Source: an uncultured Collinsella sp. (GTDB lineage: Bacteria; Actinomycetota; Coriobacteriia; Coriobacteriales; Coriobacteriaceae). Taken from it: a DNA stretch of 18,414 nt. Numbering within the stretch: position 1 is the stretch's first letter; each line of letters begins with the position of its first letter. A model generated the notes under the pieces. That model saw nothing but the letters and a program-made list of their open reading frames with translations, made no database searches and was not told where the DNA came from. The stretch lies in NCBI GenBank assembly GCA_902469555.1, contig CABRDB010000038.1, forward strand, positions 1 through 18,414. The letters are read 5' to 3'. Both the position numbers and the translations under genes were made by a program. Below are positions 8,209 through 15,190 of this stretch, one piece after another.

Positions 8209-8931
8209 ATGCTCAAGATTATTGCCTGCGACGATGACGTCGCTTTTCTAGATAGACTGCACCGGATGATCGACCGTTGGTCGACCGAGAAGGGCACGGC
8301 GGTCGATGTTGCGCTCGTCACGCGCGGCGAGGACCTGCTGGCGCGCCATGCCGCGTCGCGCGCCGACATCATCCTGCTCGACATGATCATGCCGCTCGTC
8401 AACGGTATGGACACCGCACGCGAATTGCGCCAGGCCGACACCGCCGTGCGCCTGGTGTTCCTTACCTCGTCGCCCGAGTTTGCACTGGAGTCCTACGAGG
8501 TCCGCGCCTTCGACTATCTGCTCAAGCCCGTGACTTACGAACGCCTGGCGCAGTTACTCGACGAGCTTTCGAGCATGCGCCCGGCGGCAACCGACGAGCT
8601 CGTGATCAAAACGTCCTTTGGCTACCACGCCCTGCGCCTGTCCGACATCGAATATGCCGAGGCGCGCAACAAGCACGTGGTCTTCCACCTGCGCGACGGA
8701 CGCGATATCGAGGCACTCGAGTCGTTCCGCAGCGTCGAGGACCGTTTGGCGCAAAATGCCACCTTCTTTAAATGCCACCGTAGCTACCAGGTCAACTTGC
8801 GCAACATCGACCACTTCGATCGCACGGACATCGTCATGCGCTCCGGCGTGTGCATTCCGCTGTCGCGCAGCAGCAAGCAGGGGTTCCAAGACGCCTACTT
8901 TGCGGTGCGCTTCGAGGGCGGGAGGCGCTGA
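8209..8931 (+). CDS. LytTR-family response regulator
   Basis: This is a two-component transcription factor of the LytR/AlgR/AgrA type. The 240-aa protein has a receiver domain (1-about 120) with the acidic pocket D8-D10, phosphoacceptor D58 (ILLDMIMP), T86 and K106 (YLLKPV). The LytTR DNA-binding domain follows (about 130-232), including ALRLSDIEYAEARNKHVVF, FFKCHRSYQVNLRNI and the C-terminal IPLSRSSKQGFQDAY. I chose ATG at 8209, with AAGGGGG just upstream. An in-frame ATG at 8176 would add 11 residues before the first beta strand and lacks a Shine-Dalgarno. Its stop overlaps the kinase start by one base (TGATG), so the two are a coupled pair. The regulated genes are unknown. Confidence 0.93.
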   Translation: MLKIIACDDDVAFLDRLHRMIDRWSTEKGTAVDVALVTRGEDLLARHAASRADIILLDMIMPLVNGMDTARELRQADTAVRLVFLTSSPEFALESYEVRAFDYLLKPVTYERLAQLLDELSSMRPAATDELVIKTSFGYHALRLSDIEYAEARNKHVVFHLRDGRDIEALESFRSVEDRLAQNATFFKCHRSYQVNLRNIDHFDRTDIVMRSGVCIPLSRSSKQGFQDAYFAVRFEGGRR

Positions 8932-10208
8932 TGATCTCCTCGGTCGAAATGGTCCTTTGGGCAATCCACCACGCCACAACGCTACTCTTTGGCGTCTTTG
9001 CTTCGGCGGCGCTGTGCGGTATCGAAATCAATCGACGCCATGCACTCGAGTTGGTGGGGGTCGGAGCCGCAACCGGCGCTGCCTTTTCGATCGCCAATGT
9101 CGTTGGCGGAGAGCTTTTTGCCCGTCAGGTCTATCCGCTCGTCGTGCACCTGCCGCTTACCGTCTACCTGTGTGCGCGCTACCGTCTGAGCCCGCTGCTC
9201 GCGGCATTGGGCGTCACCAGCGCCTATCTGAGCTGTCAGTTCAGCAACTGGATGGGCATCGCCGCCTTTGCCGCAACCGATTCGCAGATCGCGTACTATC
9301 TGGCGCGCATCGCGACCACGCTCGGCGTCTTTGCCGTCCTGCTGCATTGGGCCGGCGACATTGGACCCCGCCTGGCGATTAAAAGCCCCACCGAGCTGGG
9401 CATCCTATTAATCCTGCCGCTCGTCTATTACGTCTTTGACTATGCCACCAACGTCTACACCACGCTGTTCCACTCGGGCTCGGTGGTGACGGTTGAGTTT
9501 TTGGCATTTGCGCTCTGTGCCTTCTATCTTATGTTTCTTGCCGTTTACCTGCGCGAATACGAAGAAAAGGAAACCGCCGAGCGAGAGCGCTGGATGCTCG
9601 AAACCCGCGACAGCGCCGCCATCAAAGAGCTCGAGGCTTGGCGTCAATCTGGGCGCGAGCTGTCGATTCTTCGCCACGATATGCGCCACTTCCTACGCGG
9701 CCTGGCCGCTTTAATTGAGGAGGGCCACACCGACGAGGCGCTCAAACGCATCGACGAACTCTGCGAAGCCGGCGACCGCACCGCCGTACGCCGCTTCTGC
9801 GCCAACGAGACCGTAAACATCGCGCTTTCGTCATTCAACTCGGATATCAATAGAAACGGCATTACCGCCAACCTGCGCGCCGCCGTACCCGAAACGATCC
9901 ACGTAGGTGACGCCGACCTGTTTAGCGTGCTCTCAAATGCCTTGGAAAACGCTATCACCGCCGCAAGCGCCGCACCCCAAGGAAAGCGATTCGTCGACTT
10001 TGACCTGCGATTTGAGGACGGCCAGCTGCTGCTGTTAGTTTCCAACACGTTTGACCGCGCGCCGCGCATGGTCGACGGCATGCCCGTGACCCGGCATGCG
10101 GGCCACGGCTTTGGCACCAAGAGCATCAAACTTGCCGTGGAGCGCATGAACGGCAACTGCCAGTTCCGCATTAACGGCGATCGGTTTGAGCTGCGCGCTG
10201 TGATGTAA
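8931..10208 (+). CDS. AgrC-like membrane histidine kinase (GHKL)
   Basis: This is the partner sensor of the LytTR regulator. The 425-aa protein has a hydrophobic N-terminal half with about six or seven membrane segments (roughly 8-30, 38-58, 64-82, 88-108, 118-141, 155-176, 186-206). A short coiled linker follows (about 208-240), then a cytoplasmic kinase core. The phosphoacceptor is H249 in ILRHDMRHFLRG. The GHKL ATPase shows the N-box (N336, N340 in SNALENAI) and a G-box (GHGFGTKSI, 391-399). This architecture is that of the HPK10 peptide-sensing kinases. No AgrB/AgrD-like genes lie next to it, so the ligand is not known. The ATG at 8931 overlaps the regulator's stop; longer upstream readings run back into that gene. 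Confidence 0.9.
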   Translation: MISSVEMVLWAIHHATTLLFGVFASAALCGIEINRRHALELVGVGAATGAAFSIANVVGGELFARQVYPLVVHLPLTVYLCARYRLSPLLAALGVTSAYLSCQFSNWMGIAAFAATDSQIAYYLARIATTLGVFAVLLHWAGDIGPRLAIKSPTELGILLILPLVYYVFDYATNVYTTLFHSGSVVTVEFLAFALCAFYLMFLAVYLREYEEKETAERERWMLETRDSAAIKELEAWRQSGRELSILRHDMRHFLRGLAALIEEGHTDEALKRIDELCEAGDRTAVRRFCANETVNIALSSFNSDINRNGITANLRAAVPETIHVGDADLFSVLSNALENAITAASAAPQGKRFVDFDLRFEDGQLLLLVSNTFDRAPRMVDGMPVTRHAGHGFGTKSIKLAVERMNGNCQFRINGDRFELRAVM

Positions 10209-10282
10209 GGGCGCGGGCGCGACGGATTTGCGTTCCGCGGGTACGGCTCGCCCGCTCGGGGTCGTTTGTCGACGCGGGCTCG

Positions 10283-10858
10283 CTACAGCGGCGCGGCCGC
10301 CGGAGTCAGCTGCTTGATGTAGGCCCACATGCGCTGCTTAGCGGCCTTGTCGGTGAGTGCCGCCTCAAAGCCGTCGAGCGCGAGCACGCGGCGGCCCTGC
10401 ACATGGGCGACCAGGCCGGGCTTGAGCATGGCGGTGTCGAAGTCATCGATCGCCACGAGCATATCGGCGTAGGTCTCGCGCATGACATCGGCCGCGCTGT
10501 TATCGAGCAACAGCACCGCCTCGGGGTCCAGAGCCTCAAGCGCCTCGCGGAACAGCTCGCACGGTAGAGTCTCGCCCACCGTGACCGCTCCGTCGCCTGT
10601 GCCGGCGACGCTTGCCAGCACGCAAAAATCCTCGGGCGCGTAGCCGATGGCCCCAAGCGCCTTGCGCAACGCCGCGCCATCCGGGCCGGCGGCAAGCTCG
10701 CCACCCGAACGCTCGGCCTCGTCCAAATCGCCTTTGACCAGCACGATCGGTGAGCACGCGTTGCCCACGATGCGCACGCCACGGACCGCAAGCGATGTGA
10801 GCTCCTGCTCGGCCGCCTGGGCGATGGCTTCTTTTTTCTGGCTTTGTGACGTGGACAT
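10283..10858 (-). CDS. Hypothetical protein resembling a degenerate uracil-DNA-glycosylase fold
   Basis: I do not recognise a named gene. Several blocks of the 191-aa protein align by eye with family 4/5 uracil-DNA glycosylases, in the right order. GPDGAALRKALGAIGYAPED (58-77) resembles the GxxGxLLdxxLxaiGl motif. C100-ELFREALEALDPEAVLLLDNSAADVM (to 126) resembles the CxPFLxxqlxxxxPxxivxLGxxA stretch. ALDGFEAALTDKAAKQRMW (160-178) sits where HPSxLLRxpxxKxxxW is expected. The catalytic HPS is absent (DGF here), and only three cysteines are present (35, 79, 100), so glycosylase activity is doubtful. ATG at 10858 is chosen because GGAG lies five bases before it. It is a single gene, convergent with the kinase and divergent from trxA. 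Confidence 0.75.
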   Translation of the reverse strand: MSTSQSQKKEAIAQAAEQELTSLAVRGVRIVGNACSPIVLVKGDLDEAERSGGELAAGPDGAALRKALGAIGYAPEDFCVLASVAGTGDGAVTVGETLPCELFREALEALDPEAVLLLDNSAADVMRETYADMLVAIDDFDTAMLKPGLVAHVQGRRVLALDGFEAALTDKAAKQRMWAYIKQLTPAAAPL

Positions 10859-10886
10859 GCGCTCTCCAATCGTTTGCGTGCCCACC

Positions 10887-10892
10887 ATTATA
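10887..10892 (-). promoter_or_regulatory. -10 box of the UDG-like gene
   Basis: A perfect TATAAT on the minus strand (ATTATA on plus) lies 28 bp before the ATG at 10858. No good -35 is seen at 16-18 bp spacing. It sits in the divergent region shared with trxA. Confidence 0.4.
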
Positions 10893-10994
10893 TAAAAGAG
10901 CTGCCCGCGAGTGGTTGCTTTACGGGCGGCTGGGTATAAGCACGGTCGTACTGAGTTTTACGCGGCCGAGCCGCGTCGCATTATGGAGGTCACC

Positions 10995-11315
10995 ATGGCT
11001 GACATTAATCAGATTACCCCCGAGAACTTCGATTCCATCGTTAACGACAGCCTGCCCGTGCTGGTCGATTTTTGGGCACCGTGGTGCGGGCCCTGTCGAT
11101 CCCTCTCGCCCATCGTTGACGAGGTTGCCGATGAGCTGGCGGGCAAGCTTGCCGTTGCCAAATGCAACGTCGACGACAACCAGGACCTGGCCATGAAGTA
11201 TGGCGTCATGAGCATCCCCACGCTGATTGTGTTTAAGAACGGCGAGGAGATTGACCGCTCAGTTGGCGCTCTGCCCAAGGCGAGGCTGCAGGCGCTGCTG
11301 GAGAAGCATCTGTAA
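10995..11315 (+). CDS. trxA: Thioredoxin
   Basis: This is a cytoplasmic dithiol-disulfide reductant. It is 106 aa, the normal thioredoxin length, with the active site WCGPC at residues 30-34 inside DFWAPWCGPCRSLSPI. The conserved D25, the cis-proline motif SIPTLIVFKNG and the terminal helix are present. The ATG at 10995 follows a strong Shine-Dalgarno (TTATGGAGGTCACC). An upstream in-frame ATG at 10911 would add 28 residues unlike thioredoxin, so it is rejected. It appears to be a single-gene unit, with a terminator about 110 bp downstream. No trxB is adjacent. Confidence 0.97.
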   Translation: MADINQITPENFDSIVNDSLPVLVDFWAPWCGPCRSLSPIVDEVADELAGKLAVAKCNVDDNQDLAMKYGVMSIPTLIVFKNGEEIDRSVGALPKARLQALLEKHL

Positions 11316-11426
11316 TACGCTTGTTACTTACCCGCCGTCCATGAGCGCTTTTGCACCGCTCGCCGGACTGCCGGGCGCGGCGCGTGCGACCACGGATAGT
11401 ATGGTAGTTACAAACAGCCCCCAGTG

Positions 11427-11464
11427 AACGGGTGCGAGTCACACAGACTCGTACCCGTTTTCTT
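11427..11464 (+). terminator. Intrinsic terminator between trxA and the nickel cluster
   Basis: AACGGGTGCGAGTC (11427-11440) pairs with GACTCGTACCCGTT (11446-11459) around ACACA, with one G-U pair in 14. TTCTT follows, giving TTTTCTT overall. It lies 111 bp after the trxA stop and 72 bp before the next gene. It most simply ends trxA, but could be an attenuator for the downstream operon. Confidence 0.8.
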
Positions 11465-11536
11465 ATGCAGCTGCGCATAGAGCGAGCGTAGTAAAATCTG
11501 AACCACTGAACTGCCCCATACAAAAGGAGATTTCCC

Positions 11537-11785
11537 ATGCATGACGTTGGAATGAACATGAGCCAGCTTGCCATGAGCGTCAAGCAGGTCGACGACACCA
11601 TCGAGCTCGCTCACGAGTGGAGCCATCAGCTGCTGCATGCGACCGAGAATTTTGACATGGAGCGCATCGGCGCCAAGCTCGAGGCAGCCATGGCTGCGCT
11701 GCACGAGGCCCACGACGCACTCGAGGGCTACGAAGAGGCCATCGAGGCCGACCACAACTCCGTCGGCTCCGTGAAGCTGGTGTAA
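11537..11785 (+). CDS. 82-aa orphan protein with spaced histidines, upstream of nikR
   Basis: I do not recognise this family. The protein is 82 aa, acidic and predicted to be almost wholly helical, with no signal peptide or membrane segment. It has seven histidines. H26, H30 and H34 are spaced i, i+4, i+8 and would share one helix face (ELAHEWSHQLLHATE); H56 and H59 lie in a second helix (ALHEAHDALEGYEEA). Two helices with facing histidines suggest a metal-binding or oligomeric bundle, but that is inference. The ATG follows a strong Shine-Dalgarno (AAAAGGAGATTTCCC). Its stop is one base before the nikR GTG, so the two are probably cotranslated. The context (nikR, hypF, C, D, E) suggests a nickel or hydrogenase-related role. 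Confidence 0.85.
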   Translation: MHDVGMNMSQLAMSVKQVDDTIELAHEWSHQLLHATENFDMERIGAKLEAAMAALHEAHDALEGYEEAIEADHNSVGSVKLV

Positions 11786-11786
11786 C

Positions 11787-12299
11787 GTGGCTGAACACGA
11801 GCACGGCTGCGGGTACGAGCACGAGCATCCGCACGGGGCGGACGGTGACGCGGGCTGCCACTGTAGTGGCTCCGGCTCCGAGCTGGTCCGTTTTTCGGTT
11901 ACCGCACCGGACGACCTGCTGCGCCGTTTTGACGAACAGATCGCGCGCCGCGGCGACGTGGCCAACCGCTCCGAGGCCGTGCGCGACCTGATTCGCGCCT
12001 CGATCGCCAAGGAGCAGATGCGCACGCCCGATGAGCATGTTATCGGGTCGCTCACCATGATCTACGACCACCATACCGGCGACCTGACGCGCCGTCTGGA
12101 CGAAGTGCAGCACGACTACACCGACGAGATCGTATCGACCATGCACGTGCATCTGGATCACCACAACTGCTTGGAGATTCTGGCGCTCAAGGGTCGCGGC
12201 GAGCGCGTCTACGAACTAGCCGACCGCCTGCTGGGCCTGCGCGGCGTTAAGCACGGCGAGCTCACGTGCGCCGCCACCAAGCAGAGCCTGGGGCTGTAG
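11787..12299 (+). CDS. nikR: NikR nickel-responsive regulator with His/Cys-rich N-terminus
   Basis: This is a nickel-sensing ribbon-helix-helix repressor. Residues 32-75 are the RHH DNA-binding domain (LVRFSVTAPDDLLRRFDEQI ... NRSEAVRDLIR). Residues 85-165 are the ACT-like nickel domain. The high-affinity nickel ligands of E. coli NikR (H76, H87, H89, C95) have exact-spacing counterparts at H109, H120, H122 and C128 (STMHVHLDHHNCLEI). The oddity is a 31-residue leader before the first beta strand. It carries H4, H6, C8, H12, H14, H16, C24, H25 and C26, absent from the usual roughly 135-aa NikR. The start is GTG at 11787, one base after the upstream stop; the Shine-Dalgarno is weak, which fits coupling. 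The next in-frame starts would cut into the RHH domain. Confidence 0.93.
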   Translation: MAEHEHGCGYEHEHPHGADGDAGCHCSGSGSELVRFSVTAPDDLLRRFDEQIARRGDVANRSEAVRDLIRASIAKEQMRTPDEHVIGSLTMIYDHHTGDLTRRLDEVQHDYTDEIVSTMHVHLDHHNCLEILALKGRGERVYELADRLLGLRGVKHGELTCAATKQSLGL

Positions 12300-12341
12300 T
12301 GCACCTGTCCCTATTTGGTCGGTTTTGATGAGGGGTGTCGC

Positions 12342-14798
12342 ATGCGGCATGTGCATATTCATGTAACGGGCATTGTGCAGGGCGTTGGCATGCGGCCGTT
12401 TGTGTATCGCGAGGCCATGGCGCATGGCATTTGCGGATGGGTGCTCAACGCGGGCGACGGCGTGCATATCGAAGCGCACGCCTGTGCCGAGGCGGTTGAC
12501 GGATTTGTCGCTGCGCTTTCCGAGCATGCGCCTGCGGCAGCCCGCGTAGAGCATGTCGAGGTTGTGGACCTGGCAGCCAACGGTTGGGATGCCGCCAATG
12601 AAGAGGGTTTTCGCATCGTAGCATCGCAGGACCAGACCGCGCACACGACGCTCGTCTCGCCCGATATCGCCACCTGCGACGATTGCCTGCGCGAGCTGTT
12701 CGATCCCGCCGACCGACGCTATCACTACCCCTTTATCAACTGCACTAACTGCGGCCCACGCTTTACCATCATCCGATCGCTGCCTTATGACCGAGCGGCT
12801 ACCTCGATGGACCGTTTTCCCATGTGCCCTGAGTGTGCCGCGGAGTATGCCAATCCGCTCGACCGTCGCTTTCACGCGCAGCCCGATGCCTGCTTTGATT
12901 GCGGGCCGCATATCATGTGGCGCGAAGTGGGCGTGGGCGATGAGCCGGGCGAAGCCGCCGCGTCGCTGGCCGTCGGCACCACGCGCGAAACCAGCGACGC
13001 CATTATCGACCGCTGCGTTGAGCTGCTGGCCAACGGCGGTATCGTCGCCATCAAGGGCCTGGGCGGATTCCATCTATCCTGTGACGCCTCCAACGAGCAG
13101 GCGGTAGCCGAGCTTCGCCGCCGTAAACGCCGCAGCAACAAGCCACTTGCCGTTATGGTGCGCAGCCTTGCCGACGTTGAACGCCTGTGCCATGTCAACG
13201 ACGTTGAGCGCGGCTTGCTGGCCGGCAGCATTCGCCCCATCGTGCTGCTGCGCCGACGTGCTGTTTGCGAGAGCGGCGATTCCCCCGACGCCCTCGCGCT
13301 CGCGCCGTCCGTCGCACACGACCTTCCCGAGCTCGGTGTTATGCTCCCCTACACCCCGCTTCAGCATCTGTTGCTTGCCGCGGCAGAAGCCCGCGGTATG
13401 CACGCGCTCGTCATGACCAGCGGAAACCTGAGCGAAGAGCCCATCGAGACCGACGACGACCTTGCCTGGGAACACCTCGTTGCCGCCGGCATCGCCGATG
13501 CGTTGCTCGGCAACGACCGCGCGATCCTCTCGCGCTACGACGACTCTGTAGTGCGCGTGGTCGACGGCGCCGTTATGCCCGTACGCCGCGCTCGCGGATA
13601 TGCACCCCAGCCGCTGCCGTTGCCGGCGCTCGACGGCACTCCGTCCTGCGTGCTCGCCTGTGGGCCACAACAAAAGGCCACGATTGCGCTCACGCGTGAA
13701 GGGGCGAACGGCGAGGCAACCTGTTTTGTATCGCAGCATATCGGCGATGTTGAAAACGGCGGGACCTTCGATGCCTGGAACGCCGCGCGCACGCGCTTGG
13801 AAGATCTCTTTGACTTGGCGCCCGCCGCCTTAGCCTGCGATGTACATCCCAGCTATCTATCGAGCCAGTGGGCGCGCGAGCAGGCGCGAAAATGCAATCT
13901 GCCGCTCGTCGAGGTGCAGCACCATCATGCGCATATCGCGAGCGTAATGGCCGAGGCCATCGCCGCGGGCCAGCTTACAACCGACGCGCGCGTCCTTGGC
14001 ATCGCCTTTGACGGCACCGGCGCCGGTACCGATGGGACCATTTGGGGCGGCGAGTTTCTTGTTGCCAGCCTTGGCGGCTTTGAGCGCGCCGCGCATTTGC
14101 GCACCTGGGCGCTCCCCGGCGGGGCGGCCTCCGTGCGCGACGCCCGCCGCAACGCCTTTGCCCTGCTCAGTGAGCTCGGTCTGCTCGAACACCCGGGGGC
14201 CGAGCGGCTCTTGGGCGGCCTAGACGAGCAAACACGGAGCGTGACGGCAACGATGATCGAACGTAGCATCAACAGCCCGCGCACCAGCAGCATGGGTCGC
14301 TTGTTTGATGCCGCAGCCGCGATCCTGGGCATTTGCGGCCAGGCGACCTACGAGGGTGAACCCGCCATCGAGCTCGAGGCCGCCGCCTGGCGCACGCTCG
14401 GCGGTAAGACCGTTCGTCTCGACGGCAATCATGCAGGCGTATTCACGTCTGCCGACGACTCCCCCATCTTGGACCCCCAACCGCTCATCGAAGCTCTTCT
14501 GAATGGAATCGAGGCAGGCGCGCCGGCCGACAGGCTCGCCCTCGGGTTTCACATCGCCATTACGCACGCTACGACCCACATCGCACGCGAAATCTGCGCA
14601 CGCGAAGGCCTCGACACCGTCGTGCTCTCGGGCGGTGTGTTCATGAACCGACTTTTGCTCCAGCTCCTCACCCGCGAGCTCAAAAGCATGGGTCTCACTG
14701 TCATGGTTCCCCACGCCGTGCCCGTCAACGACGGCTGTATCGCCTACGGTCAGGCCGCCATCGCTCGCGCTCACCTCGCGCAGACAGCATCGCGATAG
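12342..14798 (+). CDS. hypF: HypF carbamoyltransferase for [NiFe]-hydrogenase maturation
   Basis: HypF turns carbamoyl phosphate and ATP into a carbamoyl adenylate and passes the carbamoyl group to the HypE C-terminal cysteine, the source of the active-site cyanide ligands. The 818-aa protein has all expected domains. An acylphosphatase domain (1-about 92) has the catalytic R18 (GVGMRPF) and N36. Two zinc fingers follow (C112, C115, C134, C137 and C162, C165, C184, C187). A YrdC-like domain comes next (about 215-425, KGLGGFHLSCDA). The Kae1-like domain holds HHHAH at 527-531, FDGTGAGTDGTIWGGEF and VVLSGGVFMNRLL. It is somewhat longer than the usual roughly 750 aa. ATG at 12342 is chosen for GAGGGG upstream and because it begins the acylphosphatase strand; an ATG at 12315 has no Shine-Dalgarno. 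Confidence 0.98.
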   Translation: MRHVHIHVTGIVQGVGMRPFVYREAMAHGICGWVLNAGDGVHIEAHACAEAVDGFVAALSEHAPAAARVEHVEVVDLAANGWDAANEEGFRIVASQDQTAHTTLVSPDIATCDDCLRELFDPADRRYHYPFINCTNCGPRFTIIRSLPYDRAATSMDRFPMCPECAAEYANPLDRRFHAQPDACFDCGPHIMWREVGVGDEPGEAAASLAVGTTRETSDAIIDRCVELLANGGIVAIKGLGGFHLSCDASNEQAVAELRRRKRRSNKPLAVMVRSLADVERLCHVNDVERGLLAGSIRPIVLLRRRAVCESGDSPDALALAPSVAHDLPELGVMLPYTPLQHLLLAAAEARGMHALVMTSGNLSEEPIETDDDLAWEHLVAAGIADALLGNDRAILSRYDDSVVRVVDGAVMPVRRARGYAPQPLPLPALDGTPSCVLACGPQQKATIALTREGANGEATCFVSQHIGDVENGGTFDAWNAARTRLEDLFDLAPAALACDVHPSYLSSQWAREQARKCNLPLVEVQHHHAHIASVMAEAIAAGQLTTDARVLGIAFDGTGAGTDGTIWGGEFLVASLGGFERAAHLRTWALPGGAASVRDARRNAFALLSELGLLEHPGAERLLGGLDEQTRSVTATMIERSINSPRTSSMGRLFDAAAAILGICGQATYEGEPAIELEAAAWRTLGGKTVRLDGNHAGVFTSADDSPILDPQPLIEALLNGIEAGAPADRLALGFHIAITHATTHIAREICAREGLDTVVLSGGVFMNRLLLQLLTRELKSMGLTVMVPHAVPVNDGCIAYGQAAIARAHLAQTASR

Positions 14799-14929
14799 GC
14801 TGTTTTGCCAGCCTGCGCGCCGCCGTCTCACAGGTGTAACGCGTTTGCTCGCGACTCCCACGAGCGCTACCATCAACTGATGGATAATTAGGCGCCTATC
14901 CAGCGCAAAACGTATAAAAGGGGAACATT
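14799..14929 (+). other. 131-bp gap between hypF and hypC
   Basis: No gene is seen. It holds a short palindrome CCATCA-AC-TGATGG (14870-14883), followed by GATAAT and the palindrome AGGCGCCT. These could be an internal promoter/operator for hypCDE, but no convincing -35 is present and there is no terminator. The hypC Shine-Dalgarno (AAAAGGGG) ends the gap. Confidence 0.35.
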
Positions 14930-15190
14930 ATGTGCCTTGCCGTTCCCGGTAAAGTGGTCAAACGCGACGACGACCTTAAGGCGACCGTCGACATGATGGG
15001 CATCGAGCGCCCCGTTTCGCTGCGCCTCGTGCCGACGGCACAGGTAGGCGACTATATTCTCGTGCACGCCGGCTTTGGCATTCAGATTGTCGACGAGCAG
15101 GAGGCGCAGGAGACGCTCGACCTGGTCAACACCATGACTGAACTGGTCGAAGAAGACCAGCTGGCCACCAACCCGGCGGAGGCTTACTAG
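14930..15190 (+). CDS. hypC: HypC/HybG hydrogenase assembly chaperone
   Basis: HypC is a small chaperone that works with HypD as the scaffold on which Fe(CN)2CO is built and hands it to the hydrogenase large subunit. The 86-aa protein begins MCLAVPGKVV, matching the family's essential N-terminal MC-x-x-x-P motif with catalytic C2. H46 falls in VHAGFGIQIVDEQEA, the second conserved stretch. The ATG follows AAAAGGGGAACATT. Its stop TAG shares its last base with the hypD GTG, so hypC and hypD are tightly coupled, matching their physical complex. Confidence 0.97.
   Translation: MCLAVPGKVVKRDDDLKATVDMMGIERPVSLRLVPTAQVGDYILVHAGFGIQIVDEQEAQETLDLVNTMTELVEEDQLATNPAEAY

Noticed and set aside
12300..12341. 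Regulatory site between nikR and hypF
   Set aside because: The 42-bp gap shows only the hypF Shine-Dalgarno; no hairpin or promoter that I can support.
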